This document shows positions 49,701 through 62,289 of a stretch of 64,000 nucleotides of DNA, in pieces (the first letter of the stretch is position 1; each line of letters starts with the position of its first letter). The position numbers and the translations under genes were made by a program. Origin of the DNA: Aquila chrysaetos chrysaetos (Eukaryota; Chordata; Aves; Accipitriformes; Accipitridae); contig NC_044010.1 in the NCBI RefSeq assembly GCF_900496995.4, positions 992,001 to 1,056,000 of the forward strand, in the 5' to 3' direction. The notes beneath the pieces were generated by a model. That model saw only the letters and a list, made by a program, of their open reading frames with translations, was not told the DNA's origin and searched no databases.

Positions 49701-52498
49701 GCGGGCTCCCCAGACCAGACCTGACCTTGGACTCTGTCCTGGGGTCTCTGCCCACTGGAAGGACCCAGGACCACCTCCTGCCGTGGGGCCAGACCCCTCC
49801 ACATGGCACCCCGTGCCCCGGACGGAATCTCTGTGGGCTGGAGGTGTCCCCAGGCCGATCAGAGAGCAGACGCACGCCTGCGCTGGCTGTCCCGGGGCAC
49901 GCACGCGTGAGAGGCTGAACGGCACCTCTTCTGCCCCGTGCCGAGCGTGGGGGGACGGAGTCCCTCGCCCCTGTTGATTTAGGTGGGTGGTCACCTGCCC
50001 CCCCCGCCAGCTGATCGTCTCCAGTCAACCGCATGCAGCGGCTCCGGGGCTGGGCAGGCTGCAGAGACTTGACGGAGGAGGCGATAGATTCTCAGTGTGC
50101 TGAAATTACAGACTCACGTACTCATCGGTGCAGTGAAACGCCTTGCACAAACCTCATCGGTTTCCAGCCAGAGCTTCAGCCCTTCTTGCTGACTTCTCTG
50201 TCATCACATGCTTTTTTTCCGGTGTCCTCTTGGCACAGCCTGCGGCTGCAGGAGCTCAGTCGAACGTTCCCTTTCTTTACCAGGACTCGCTCTCTGCCTC
50301 ACAGGAGAAGCTCCATCAGCTGCCCCTTTTTCTTCTGGCTTCCTGAAACACGGACTCCCTGGTCCAGTCCCTTCCCATCACCACTCCCCACTACAAGCCT
50401 CTTGCCCACCTGCCCATGTTGACTTCCCACCTTTCCAGTCTGGTCCCAGCCCTGCCTCCTTCCCCAGCATCTCCTTTCCTTCCCAGTCTCCAGCCTTGCC
50501 TCCTTCCCCAGCATCTGCCCAGCATCCTGTTCGCTGACAGGGAGCTAGAATGGGCAGCTGCATGCTGAACGAGGACAGCAGAGAGGGGAGGAATGGATGC
50601 GATCATTTAAATCAAAGAAGAACATCTAAAAACTGTACGACCACATCAAGACACATGAAAATCACCCCAACAAGTGGTCAAAAACAAGCATGAGGTATTG
50701 CTGACCACTGTGATTTCCCAGGAAAGAAAGTACTTCTGAAAAAGATTATGAAAACATCTCCCAAAGCTGGGATTCCCTCCAGCTGAGTGCCTTCTATAAC
50801 CTGCAATAAATTATCCCATCATGAAAAAAAAAAAATAAAAAAAATCAGGCAACTGTCAGCTGGAACCGCCTGTCAATGTAGGGATTTGGCAGCGAGCTCG
50901 AGCGCTCACTTGCCTCCCCTGCTCAAGGAGCTTCTCCAGAGTTGGGGCTGGAAGTTAGGACTCCATGTGCTTCGGCTCTGCCCTGCTCCCCGGGCCTGTC
51001 CTGTTGGTTATCGCCACTTCGCGTGCCTTCACCGTTCGCCCTGCGAGAGAGCCAGCCCGACGCTATGGGCGCGAGGGTAGCGGTGGGAAATGGAGCTGTG
51101 GGCACCGCTCTGCTTCCCAGGGCCATGGTGTGGGCTGGGCACAGCAGCACGGATGGGCTGTGCTAACTCAAGTGTAAGCCTCGGCGCAGAAGGGACGGAC
51201 AGCTTAGGTTAGAGGTAGCTCTGCACCCTGCTAAATGGACGTGGCTGTGTAGATGGCCATTTAATTAGGAGCAATGCGCAACTTGAAACTGCCATGAAGA
51301 ATCGCCCTGAAACAAGCAACCACTCATTTCAGCGTCATGTAAAAGAGTTGAGTAGTTCCCTTGGTTCAGTCCTGCTTTGATCCTCGGAGGCAGAATTGAA
51401 TCTTTATTGAGGGCTGCTGTGTCTCCGAGTGCACATTGCACTCAGTGAATAATAGACCATTCAGTGACGCATTCCACATTGATCCAAAGCCCAGCTTTCT
51501 CTGGGAGTGACCAGAATACAAGCAAAACCATCTTCAACTTCAGATCAATCCCCACGAGGGATCTGGCAGGGAAACAAAGGCCAGTCTCTGCTCCAGGGAC
51601 CTGTCCTGCATCTCTGTGGCTCCTAGTTAGAGCTCCAGTGGCAGGAGAGCAGATGCTCTAGGGCAGCCAGTCTAGTTTGAAGCCCATCGACGGCTGGACA
51701 TACCGCGAGGGTTCAACAAACAAGCAAGCAAACAAGCCTGGGGTGACTCATTTTCTGAATGTCAGAGGAACATTGTGTGATGTCTACAGCATGCACTGGT
51801 CAAATCTGCATTACAGCCTGGCCTGGCTGAAGAGATGGTTGGTTTCCCAGTTAGTTTGCCTAAGGAAGGATGCTTGGACAGGCATCGTGATTCCCTCAGG
51901 TACCATCTGAGCCTTGGTAAAGTGACCCAGAAAGTAGGAGCTTTTTGAACCCTTCCTAAACCAAGGGGCAGTCAGTGGTGGGTGTCCCCTGCTAGTGTCA
52001 GGGGAATCAGTCTAGCCAGGCTAGTGCACTGTGAACGCACACAGCTTTGGTTCAATGTGTTCATTAACCAAAACATGAGTGCAATGGTTAAACGCACCTA
52101 CAGTGGAGGCTTGTGGCACCCCCATTACATCGATTCAGACCCATTTGGTGACACCAGGATGAGTTATTTAAGCCTGAAATGGTTTCTCTCTGATGCCTTT
52201 TTCTGCTTTGCCAGTTCCTTTCTTGTGTGACATATTGCATGTGAGTGAATGTCACGCAAATGAGGTCCGAGGCTCAGCTCAGCTTTACCCTGCGTTGGCT
52301 GGATGCGCAGCCGGAGCTGTAAGAGGTGGCAGAGATTTCCCTTATTCCAAGCATCAGGGCCTTCACGGCAAAACTGAAGACCAGAAAAGTCCTGGCTAAA
52401 TGGGGGTTTCTTGTAGCTACTCACGTTGGCCAGCTTACAACACGGTGCAGTAATTCTAAGTACAGCAAATGAGGAAGAGACAGGTTTTTCCCTGGTAC
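46741..52498. other. Intergenic, no gene recognised
   Basis: GC-rich patches at 48000-48500 and 49000-50030 carry long open frames on both strands (281 codons plus, 266 minus) without family resemblance. An AATAAA at 48883-48888 follows a pyrimidine-rich stretch (48540-48800). A 43-bp imperfect tandem duplication lies at 50430-50516. No zinc-finger exon of ZNF384, the expected next gene, was found. Confidence 0.4.
50430..50516. repeat. Imperfect tandem duplication, about 43-bp unit
   Basis: CCTTTCCAGTCTGG...GCCTCCTTCCCCAGCATCT occurs twice head to tail. Confidence 0.75.
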
Positions 52499-52596
52499 CT
52501 GCAAGTTAGAGGAGGGCTGGGACAAAATGGTGACTAAGCAGAACACTGCCTCTTCCAGGGTTTTGGTGACAGTTCTCTGCTGATGCTCAGGCAGTC
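52499..52596 (-). other. Candidate internal coding exon, unidentified
   Basis: Minus strand: a very good acceptor (TTTGTTTCTCTCCCCAG) and donor (TTGCAG/gtacca) bound 98 nt. The open frame gives 32 codons including LPEHQQRTVTKTLEEAVF and CLVTILSQPSSNLQ. Composition and borders look like a real exon, but I do not recognise the protein and found no partner exon. It could equally be part of a non-coding transcript. Confidence 0.3.
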
Positions 52597-52892
52597 CTGG
52601 GGAGAGAAACAAATTTCCTAACTAAAATACAAGGAACTGAAGCTGTCAAGCACAGACCTTAAAGAAGAGAGTTATGAGGGAGGACAGGAGAAGGCAGGGT
52701 GAGGAGAGAGTGGGCAGAACCAGAAATTGTGGCTAGGATTAAAAGATGGGGCAGGAAGGGGAAGTAGGGTCAGAGGAAGGGATCGGGATGGAAATTTAGA
52801 GCTAGGGGCCTTTAAAAGAGCTGGGTAGATGAAGACAAGATGGGTGAAGCAGGGGTCTGGAAGCTCACGGGCGTCAGGGTGCTGCTGATGCC

Positions 52893-52983
52893 GAAGCCTT
52901 TGTTTAGCCGGATCCCTGTGTCCCGGCTCCCCTGATCCTTCCAGCTGTCTCAGGAGCAGCAACCGGCTCCCCCCCCGCCTGCC
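52893..52983. repeat. Direct repeat copy 1 (about 90 bp)
   Basis: Shares GAAGCC.TTGTTTAG and CTCCCCTGATCCTTCCAG followed by TCTCAGGAGCAGCA with the copy at 53968, in the same orientation. Confidence 0.8.
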
Positions 52984-53967
52984 TCCTGGGGAGGGAAGGG
53001 GAAGCAGACGTGATTGTACGTACTCATGGTTCAGCCCTCAGAGCTCAGCCTCGCTGCTGCAGTGCGGACCCGGCCCACGTGTCAGAGATGCAGGTTTGTC
53101 ATAAAATGTAGGTCAGGGGGTGAAAGTCCTTTTTGCAGGTTTAAAGGTCTCAGCCCTCCCGACGTTCCCGACGAAGGATGATGCATTCCCACTTAAGGGA
53201 TGTTGTTCCCTCTTCTTGCCAGCTTTCTTTTCTAATGTTAATTCTTCGGTCATCATTTTCCAGGAGCTGAGATGGAGGCCACATCATCTGATCTACAGGG
53301 TCACTAAGAACTAAGCCATAGGGATTGCACTCTGAACACGCACAGCACTGAGACCACCAAAAATGAGGCTGTCAGCGTCTGTCCTTGGGCTCCCAGAGCC
53401 AGTATTTCGGCCTCTGGCCTCTACCACTAAAGGGCAAGAACAGTACCACCTGGAGCGGTGCATGGTGAGAGAGGAGTCCCTCAGACTCGGAGATGAATGC
53501 GCTAGAAAGCCCAGAAAGGATGACGCATGAGGAAAGTGTTTTGCAAAGATGAAGCCAAGGATGCAAATGTGAAGGAGTGAGTAGTGGCATGATACAGCGA
53601 GCACCATCCTCTGCACCAGAAGGGCCTGGTGGAAAAGTAGCGCATGCTCGTGTAATGATAATGTGAATCCAAGCATCTATCAGGATGTTGGATGAAGGAA
53701 GAGCCTGGTGTTTCACTACTTCTGAGCTGACTTTGCATCCTGGGTGGTTGCTGCCATTTGTTTTCTTCTTCTGTGATAATTGTACGTCGTTTCTCTGCAC
53801 GGTTCGCTGCACAAATGATTTCACGTACCCGCCTGAGCTGTGCTTTATTGTATTTTGTTTAAATATGCGAAATTGTATGCAACTCCATGTGACGTCTTAT
53901 GCAAATTGCTCCTTGTGTTACTGTGCACATTTGAAATTAATTTGAGTACGATCACAACTCTGACTCT

Positions 53968-54056
53968 GAAGCCATTGTTTAGACTGAGCACTCACCCAGC
54001 TCCCCTGATCCTTCCAGTTATCTCAGGAGCAGCAGCCTGAGCCTCCCCCGCCTGCA
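53968..54056. repeat. Direct repeat copy 2 (about 90 bp)
   Basis: Partner of the copy at 52893; start-to-start distance 1075 bp. Whether these are ends of a degraded element or a segmental duplication is not clear. Confidence 0.8.
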
Positions 54057-54871
54057 TCAGCCTTGATCCAGAGGCAACGTGTGCTGGAGGTGACGCGGCT
54101 TAGATGAAGGTCACATTCCAGGCCTCTGCTGAGTTTGCCAGTTAGTGCAGTCACAGAGCGAGTATTTAAGCTGGGAAGCTGGAACACCAAACTCATGTCC
54201 CAGAAGGGTCCGCAGACACGCACTCACAGGGAGCGACTTTAATCCCTGCAGAACCAGGCTAGACTCTGGACGCTGACATGACATCCAGCGGTTCAATAGC
54301 TCACTAAAATGTCCAAAGGCATCTAGGCTTAGAAAAAAAGTGCTGGTGCTACAACGCCAGGAATTAAAGCTGCTTTCTGGAGGAGCTTTTTTCTCAAAGA
54401 TCTGCCCGTTATGGCAATGGATCTGCAGATACAAGCAAATGCTCTACATGCAGGTGCCCCGTATTCTTAAAAAGATCAGATTCCATTAAAAACATCTACT
54501 AAACACACCAGCCATAACACAGGCAGCAATACAATACCTGCACTAATCTCCGAACACATACAAGCCATTTCAGCAACGTTCTTCATGCTAATTTTCCCTT
54601 TTTTCTTCTGCCTGGTTATGAGTCAGCAGCTAGGCTTGAAACCCCTAACCTTCATCACTGAGGAGGATGCAGACGTGACTCTGGCAACGCCTTAATCCTC
54701 TGCTAAAAAACAGAAAAGAGACAGTCAACCACCAAGTTTGCCGTAACTCCCATTTTATCCCTAGCTTGTGACCTGGCAGTGGAGTATTTCATGCAAGCAT
54801 TTCTGCTTTGGGCGGCTGAGCGCAGACGGGCGCCTGGAGGCAGGGGTGGCCGGGACCCGCGTGCCGTGTCC

Positions 54872-54918
54872 CAGGGCTGCTGGTGTCCAGGGCTGCTGGT
54901 GTTCAGGGCTGGCAGCAG
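54872..54918. repeat. Short tandem repeat, 16-18-bp unit
   Basis: CAGGGCTGCTGGTGT is repeated two and a half times. Confidence 0.75.
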
Positions 54919-55639
54919 GAGGGAGCGAGGCAGGAGCTGCTCCAAGGCAGATGCCGCCGGTTCACTGTAGCACCCAGCCTGCGGCTCCCTTGGGAAAGAT
55001 GCTGTCATCTTTCCCCTTGACAGCCGCTCCCGGGGGCATCGCCTTCTCTCGTCCCGTTTTGCCGTCCTGTGCCGAGCTGGTCTCCTCCGCCTGACTGCCC
55101 TCTCTGGGAAAGGGGTGAACGACGGGCCCTGACCAAGCCTTGGTTAACGCAGACGAGCAAAGACGGTGGAAGAGCTGGCCTCAAAGCCCCTCAGCGCCCA
55201 GCTCACAAGGGTGCGCGCTCCCCTGGGCTGCGGTGCGGAGGAGCCCTCTTCTGCTCGTCAGAAATGCCCCCAGATCTGCAAGACACCCAGCCGTCACCTG
55301 AGGCAATCTGTCCTGGACCTGCCTGTCGCGTGCTGTCCCCTCCAATTTCTGTGCTGGCTCCCTACCCGCCGGAGGCGGCCGGGATGCGCATCCCGCGCTC
55401 CCTGGGTAATCGCAGCCCTACGGCACTCTCTGCAGTGTCCCCGGGACACCGGCCCCGCAGTCCCAAGCAGCCAGCACCATTTCCAGGCGAGCCCTGGGCA
55501 CCCTGCTTGGCTCATGCCGCTTTAAGAGCAAAGTCGTTGTGAAAATGTCCTGCAATTGCATAAGAAGAGAGGACTGGCAGAGATCTCCTGGCCGGTGGCA
55601 GGCAGCCCCATTGCATACTCTCGCTCAGAGACTTCCAGT

Positions 55640-55900
55640 CCCAAAACAAGTTCAGTCTCCTGGCCTCGCTGCTGCTGTTCAAAGCTGTTCCAGATCCTTG
55701 CACTGGCAGGTAGGAAGCTCCTTCTAATTTCCAACCTCAGCGTACCCATGGCCCAGCCTGTGATAATTCATTCTTGTGCCAGCATTGTCCTCAGGCTTAA
55801 ATTCAATGTCAGAACCCTTTGTTAACACAGAGTTAATGTTGCTTGGTGATAGCTCATTCCTTCTCAGAACATTATGTTCATCAAAACGCAAACTTGTGGA
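55640..55900 (-). mobile_element. Ancient CR1-type fragment, reverse orientation
   Basis: The plus strand reads GGAAGCTCCTTCTAATTTCC AACCTCAG, then CATGGCCCAGCCTGTGATAATTCATTCTTGTGCCAGCATTGTCC in two adjoining pieces. This is the reversed 3' part of an old CR1. Confidence 0.65.
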
Positions 55901-58004
55901 AAAACAGGACATTTAGAGTTAAAGTACATGCCCAGGCAACCTTACTTCTGCTCCTTCTGAGCTGGCAGCTGCCAGAGGGACTGCCAGCTCTCCATCTGCA
56001 TTCACTGCGTCAAGTATAAAGCGTTCTGCAATGACCGGAGGGAGCATTACCTGGGACACGTTGCAAGGCTGTGAGCACCAGAGGGGGTGAGCAAGGAGGG
56101 GATAGCCAGTCCCTTGGGGGCAGGCAGGGGGCCATGCCTGACTCCCGTCTCTGTGACGAAACGCAAAGTGTTTCTGCCCATGGGATACCTAGGCACTTTC
56201 AAGGACAGAAGGAGACAATATGCGATTAGGACATCCTGGGGTAAAGATTTCACCAGGCACTCCATTCTGCAACAGCACTGAAAGGAAAAACTTTCTGGCA
56301 GGCGTCAGCTCATAAAAACGCAGCCGTGTGGCATCAGTGCTCTGGGAAAAACACCACCAGTGTTCACCGAGACAGAACGCCTCGACCCACTGCACGGCAA
56401 AGTCACTGGGGTGGGGGAGAGCCACCCCCAGCAGCAAGTTTAGCTATCCCAGCAGATTTGGCTCTACCACAGCTGGGGAGGACTCGCGCGATTCCTGGCA
56501 GCAGCAAGCTGTTTGCTCTTTTGTGCAGTTGCAGTCATGCTGTTTCTACCACAGAGGCTGCTGTGTCTAAGGTGAAGGATGCTAGGAGGTTGCCATGAGC
56601 TTCAGCCCCATCCTGGGCTCGCCGTATTAAGAGCAGGGCATTCAGGCCAGGATTGACAGCAGGGCCACAGAGATGCGCAGCACCCAAGAGCCAGGGCTGA
56701 AAATTTTGGCAGTTTTATGTGGTGATTGCAGAAGCTTCAAGCACAGAAGCAAAGAATGGCCAGAGGGACTCCCTCTCTACACCCCTCCCCAATTATCCAT
56801 GCTGCTGCCATTTCCAGCTGACCTTCCCCACTGCATTAAACCATTAGTGCTTTAGAAACTCCTAATGTTTAAAAAAGTTTCCTATGGTCTTTGCTGCTGG
56901 GTATGTGTTTCCTAAGCAGTGCCTTACAGGAGGTTCAGTATGAAGTACAGCCACAAATCAGGTTCTGCCCTAGACAGGCTGCTCAGTGTCCTTCTGTCCA
57001 GCCAGGCTTTGTGCTGGGCTCCAGATCTCCAGCAGTTTTGGGGTGTCAAGCTGCATTTCTTAAATTTATCGCCTACTTTCCATAGTTTTTTACATGTGGA
57101 TTGTGTGCAGGACCTGTCCTCTGCCTAGAATGGTCCCCTCGCTGACCCAGAAGGGCAGCTGGCCGTGCCTGCCGTGGCAAGGACATGCAGACGATGGGAG
57201 CTGATGTGGGGGAAGCTAGGGCTGTCAGCTGGCAGGTCTGAAGGGCTCCACTCCAGAAAATGGAGAGGCGGAATGAGCACAGCGCGATTTCTCAGGTGGC
57301 AGCTGCTCCCCAGACAGAGCCAAAGGCTTCTGTGACAGATGCTCGCTCTGCCTGCGAGGCTGGAGGAAACAAAGCCCCAGGTGACCGCGGTGCTGAGGGA
57401 GTCCCTGGAAAACACAAGCATCTTTGCTAAAACGAGGCCCAGCAATGATGCAAAAGATTTTCTAGGAACTCTTGAGCAGCTAGGTGAGACGGAGAACTGC
57501 CGTGAGGATGTGAAGATCATCATGCCAGTCTGCCTCGGAGGAGGAGCTCAGCCAGCCGGGTGGGAAGGAGGCACCTGAACCTGCAGACCGCTACCTGCTG
57601 CAGCTCTGGACTCACCTGCCCTGACCCAGGGACTCGCTGCTTCTGATGAGAGATAGGGCAGGAAAACTGTGGCCCTGGGTCCCACATCCCTCCAGGTGGA
57701 ATACCTGGCAGCTTCTGGATTCCCTAAAGTTGTATTGAAAGTTAGAGGTGCTTCCACCTGGAGGAACAGTCAATAATCCAGGAGCTCAGCTTTCAGGTCT
57801 CTCAAGAGGCCCCAGGAACAAGATCACAACTATTGTGTGCTCAGCTTGAAGAGTGGAAAACTACCCAGAAACCAGACCGCATTGTGCAGTGTGAGGAACA
57901 TAAAGATGGAGTGCACAAAATGAGAAAAGGACAGCGCTCTGTCAAATAGACAGAACACACTTATAGATGCAGGCAGCTGGATCTGCTTGCCTGCAAAACA
58001 GAAG
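55901..58004. other. Intergenic, no gene recognised
   Basis: One weak plus-strand exon candidate (57340-57480) is described under findings. Otherwise nothing recognised. Confidence 0.4.
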
Positions 58005-59555
58005 AACCGTATCAAATCCTGACGGGATGCACCCACAAGTGCTGAGGGAGCTGGCAGATATCATTGCGAGGCCACTCTCGATAATCTTTGATTGATCATA
58101 ACACCTGGGAGAAGTACCTGAAGACTGGAGGAAAGCAAACATCACTCTTATCTTCAAGAAGGGCAAGAAGGAGGACCCAGGGAACTACAGGCCAATCAGT
58201 CTCACCTTGACTCCTGGGAAGGTGATGGAACAGCTAACCCTGGAAACCATTTGCAGGCACATGGACTACAAGAAAATCATCAGGCATAGTTGGCATGGGT
58301 TCACCAAGGCGAAGTCATGCTTGACCAGCTTGATAACCTTCTACAATGAAATGACTGGCCTGGGAGACAAGGGGAGAGCTGGGGATTTGCTTACCTCGAC
58401 TTCAGTAGGGCCTTTGACACTGTCTCCCATAAGATCCTCACAGACAAGCTGTTGATGTATGGGCTGGATAAGCAGACAGTGCGGTGGGGTGAAACCTGGC
58501 TGAATGGCTGGGCCCAGAGGGTGGTAATCAGTGGTGCAAAGTCTAGTTGGAGGTCAGTACTTAGTATTGATCCCCTTTAACCCAGGGGTCAATAACTGGG
58601 TCTAGACCTGTTCAACATCTTCATTAATGACGTGGATGATGAGGCAGAGCCTACCCTCAACAAGTTTGCTGATGACACCAAACTGGGAGGAGTAGCAGAT
58701 ACACCAGAGGGTTGTCCTGCCATCCAGAAGGACCTCTACAGGCTGGAGAAATGGGCTGACAGGAACCTCATGAAGTTCAACAAGGAGAAGTGCACAGTCC
58801 TGCACCTGGGGAGGAACAACTCCATGCACCAATGTATGCTGGGGTGCCACCCAGCTGGGAAGCAGCTTTGCAGAAAAGGACCTGGGGGTCCTGGTGGACA
58901 CCGAGTTGAACAGGAGCCAGCAGCGTGCTCTTGACACAGAGAAGGCAAATGGTATCCTGGGATGAATTAGATAAATTATTGCCAGCAGGACAAGGGAGGT
59001 GATCCTTCCCCTCTAGTCAGCACTGGTGAAGCCACATCTGGAGTCCTCTGTCCAGTTCTGGGCTCCCCAGTACAAGAGAGACATGGAGATACTGGAGAGA
59101 GTCCAACGAAGAGCTGCTAAGGTGATTAAGGTACTGGAGCGTCTCTCCTATGAGGAAAGGCTGAGAGAGCTGGGACTGCTCAGCCTGGAGCAGAGAGGGC
59201 TCAGAGGGATCTTATCAATGCCCACGTGAAAGGAGGGTCCAAAGGAGACAGAGCCGGGCTCTTCTCCGTGGCGAAAACCCAGTGAAAGGCCCAGAGGCGA
59301 TGGGCACAAACTGAAACACAGGAGGCTCCCTCTGAACTTCAGGAAAGCCTTTTTTACACTGAGGGTGACCAAGCACTGGCACAGGTTGCCCAGGGAGGTT
59401 GCAGAGCCTCCGTCCTTGGAGATACTCAAAAGCCATCTGGACATGGTCCTGGGCAACTGGCTCTGGGTGACCCAGCTTGAGCAGGGGGAGGTTGGACCAG
59501 ATGACCTCCAGAGCTCCGTTCCACCTCAGCCACTCTGTGATTCTGTGAAACCGCT
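58005..59555 (+). mobile_element. CR1 LINE, 5'-truncated, plus orientation
   Basis: About 1.55 kb of CR1 ORF2 3' half plus 3'UTR. Reverse-transcriptase motifs are visible in translation: GNYRPISLT near 58175, LDFSRAFDTVSH near 58400 and FADDTKLGG near 58665, with YRLEKWADRNLMKFNKEKC after it. The reading frame is broken between these, so it is inactive. The 3' end shows the CR1 signature GACCAGATGACCTCCAGAG and ends with the octamer-like TCTGTGATTCTGTG. 5' truncation is typical of CR1 insertion. Much better preserved than the other CR1 pieces in the window. Confidence 0.92.
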
Positions 59556-60759
59556 CACTGGGAATGGTCCCTGAAGCGTGCCACCCCCAGCCGTGCCTGG
59601 GCTTTGTCTCAGGCAGTAGCAGTGGTAGCGGGATTGGGCTAAAACTGCCCCAGCGGTGTGACCGGGCGGGTGGTCGCCGGTCCCCGCTCAGCCCTGTGTC
59701 CCGGGGCTGCGTACTCTGCAGCACAAACACAGTCACGGCTGCTGGGAGATCAACCGCGGGAGGCGGCGGGCTGGGGCTGTCTGCAGTTGTGACTTTTGCA
59801 ACAAGGGCAGGGTGGCTTCTCCATCCCAGGTGGAGGTGGAACGAGGGAAGGATGGAGCTGGTACGGGGAAGAAGGACACGATGGCGGGAAAACCGTCTGT
59901 AACTTGCTCTGTTTCTCGTCAGGAACTCTCCCCTCTTGCCATATGGCTACAGGCCTTGCCTGCTGGGGAAAAAGAAGTGTCCGCGTATGTGATATGGGTT
60001 GAGAAAGAGTGGAAAGCTTGCAAGATGTGCTGTGACTAGGTAACACTACTGCTGCTGAGCTTAGCTCTTCGGGAACTACAGCATGAGGAGGAAGATGAAG
60101 TAATCCTGGGAGACAGATAAGCTGTCTGCAGTACGGTGAGAGGAAGCAAGGCAGCTGGGGAATTTTCCCTGATGATGTTGTAAACGCATCTGAAAAATTA
60201 CTTCCTTGAACATTATGTTTACCTGAAACTTGGGAACCCTGCCCAAAGGGATCGGCTCCACATGCTGGGGAAGCTCTGGGATACAATAAAGGGGCAAGAG
60301 CTGCTGAAACCTGAAAAGCCGCCCAGAGTGACGCAGCCCAAGCCTGTTACTCCGAAAACCTCTCAGTGTGTCTGAGTCTGTAATGAATTCCAGAGGGGTT
60401 CACGGTGCACAGGCTTGATGCATCCCTGATGTTACAGGCTGTTAAAACACTTGTAGCAGACTATCCTTCCAGGCTTTTGGCGCTTACCCAAGGGGCTCAC
60501 GGCAGACCCGGTTATCCCCAGAACCCCAACAGCAGACTACTTGTCCGGCACCGCATTTCATCCTGGCTGGATTTGCCTGCTGCCCCTTCAGCTTGCCACA
60601 GCCCCAAGCCCTTCTCCCCCAGCCCCTTTCTCATCCCCGTCAGGCAGCAGCCGAACATATGAACTAGCTTCTCCTCCAATGTGTGCTTCAAACCTGAAAA
60701 AACCCCTCCAATGTCAATTCATCAGGAAGATCACGTCAAGCCCATCTAACCTCACTGTC
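59556..60759. other. Intergenic, no gene recognised
   Basis: A GC-rich patch at 59620-59780 and a sense AATAAA near 60280 (GGGATACAATAAAGGGG). No coding exon recognised. Confidence 0.4.
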
Positions 60760-61245
60760 TGACAGGGTAACTGCCCTAGCAGACTCGGCGGGGTGTAGTA
60801 GATGTGATACGTCTTGACTTCAAGGCTTTTGATAGAGTGAAAGGCACGAAGCTCTCATAAACAAACTATGGAAAAAACCCACAGTTGGAATTGCCAAAAG
60901 GTGCATGCAATTGCCAAAAAGTATATGCAGCTGGTTTGGGGAGATTGCACTGTCAGAGTGGAAAGGCACTTTCCAACGGGGCTGTGGAAATCGGCAGATT
61001 CATTTTCATCAGTGGAAGCTTAAGCTGTGTGGTAGGAAAAGCTTTTTAAGTATCGAGCAATAAAAGGCTGGACTAGATTGGCCAAGGGAACCCTGTCACT
61101 GGAGGCTGTTGAGAACAGGTTCAACAAATATCTGTCAGGGATGAGTTGTGCTTACTTAATCTTGTCGCTGGGTCAGGAGGATGAATTAAATGATTGCCCG
61201 AGGTCTCGTCCCAATTTCATTTCCCCCAATTAAATTAAATAAACC
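60760..61245 (+). mobile_element. Ancient CR1 with internal deletion
   Basis: Starts with a degraded reverse-transcriptase motif (GATGTGATACGTCTTGACTTC AAGGCTTTTGATAGAGTG, reading DVIRLDFKAFDRV) and jumps directly to the 3'UTR (GAGAACAGGTTCAACAAATATCTGTCAGGGATG in two parts, then GAGGTCTCGTCCCAATTTC). Confidence 0.65.
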
Positions 61246-62289
61246 TCAGAAATCATTGGCAGAATCAAGCTGCAGCAAGCTGTGCTCACTGCGTCCCCCC
61301 CCCCGAGTCAGGTGTTAGATCAGCACTAACCCCATCCAGGTGTAAACCAGGTTCGGGACCTATCACTTGTCCCCCTGATGCAGAAAACCAGCACGATGAT
61401 ACCCTTTCGGCTCTGCTGTCTGCACAGGCATGTGTGGTACGTTTAGTTCAGACGGGCTTTTGTGTATTTCTCCAAAGAACCAAGCCTTTTCTGAGACGCT
61501 GGGTTTTAAATTTCGTTCCGCAGAGGGCTTACGGGAGCGGGCGTTACGTGGGAGAAACAGCAAGCAGTCGCCTGCATAGAGAACACAAGACTTTGGGCTG
61601 TTCTCTTACCCTTTAAGGAAAAACTCTTTGGGGGATGGAGCAGGAAAATGTGGGCTTGCGGGCCTGTGTTTAGCACCTCTTTTCCTATAATGCTGTGCTT
61701 CTCGTGCTAACATACTCTGCCTGCCAAGGAAGCACAGCAAATCGCAGGGAGAGGTAAATCTGTGCAGCCTTAAAAAGAGCCAAACTCTGAAGAGAAAGGG
61801 ACTGCCCGACTCAATCATGGCTGAGCTCATTCCCTTCTATGATGGCTCATTTCAGTGGGCACATCCCATGTACAAAATGGATTTCTAGAGAGAAGTTCAC
61901 CCGTTTCAGCCTTTCGCTAAGCTAAAGAAGCCAGCCCCTCTCCACAGCCACTCACACGGAGAACAGGGGGAGGCACGGAGACAGACTCTGTTATTCCGGC
62001 TCCCCCACGCTGCTGCCAGCCCCCAGCCCACTTCCGAATATGGGTGACAAATTGTATATAGCATCCTAAATAAGATTAGCGTAACGATCTCTTTAAGGCT
62101 GTTGTCTTTGCGATCATGTCGCATCGGAGCTTCATAATCATCTCGTGAATGATGAATGCACCCAGATCTCTCTTTTCTTCTGTCATTTCTAACCAGTGAA
62201 TCTCTGTGTGTAAAAGACAGTCCTGTTAGCAGGCGCGAAGAACAGGACCTCACACTTCTCCGCTCCAGACTGTGAGTAATTCTTCTAAA
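61246..62289. other. Intergenic, no gene recognised
   Basis: No gene, RNA or clear repeat recognised. Confidence 0.4.

Noticed and set aside
49004-49918. Overlapping 281-codon plus and 266-codon minus frames
   Set aside because: No domain, no start or splice context, moderate GC bias; both strands open at once suggests chance.
60160-60410. Possible solo LTR (AATAAA near 60280 followed by TG/CA-like ends)
   Set aside because: No inverted TG...CA termini or target-site duplication could be identified.
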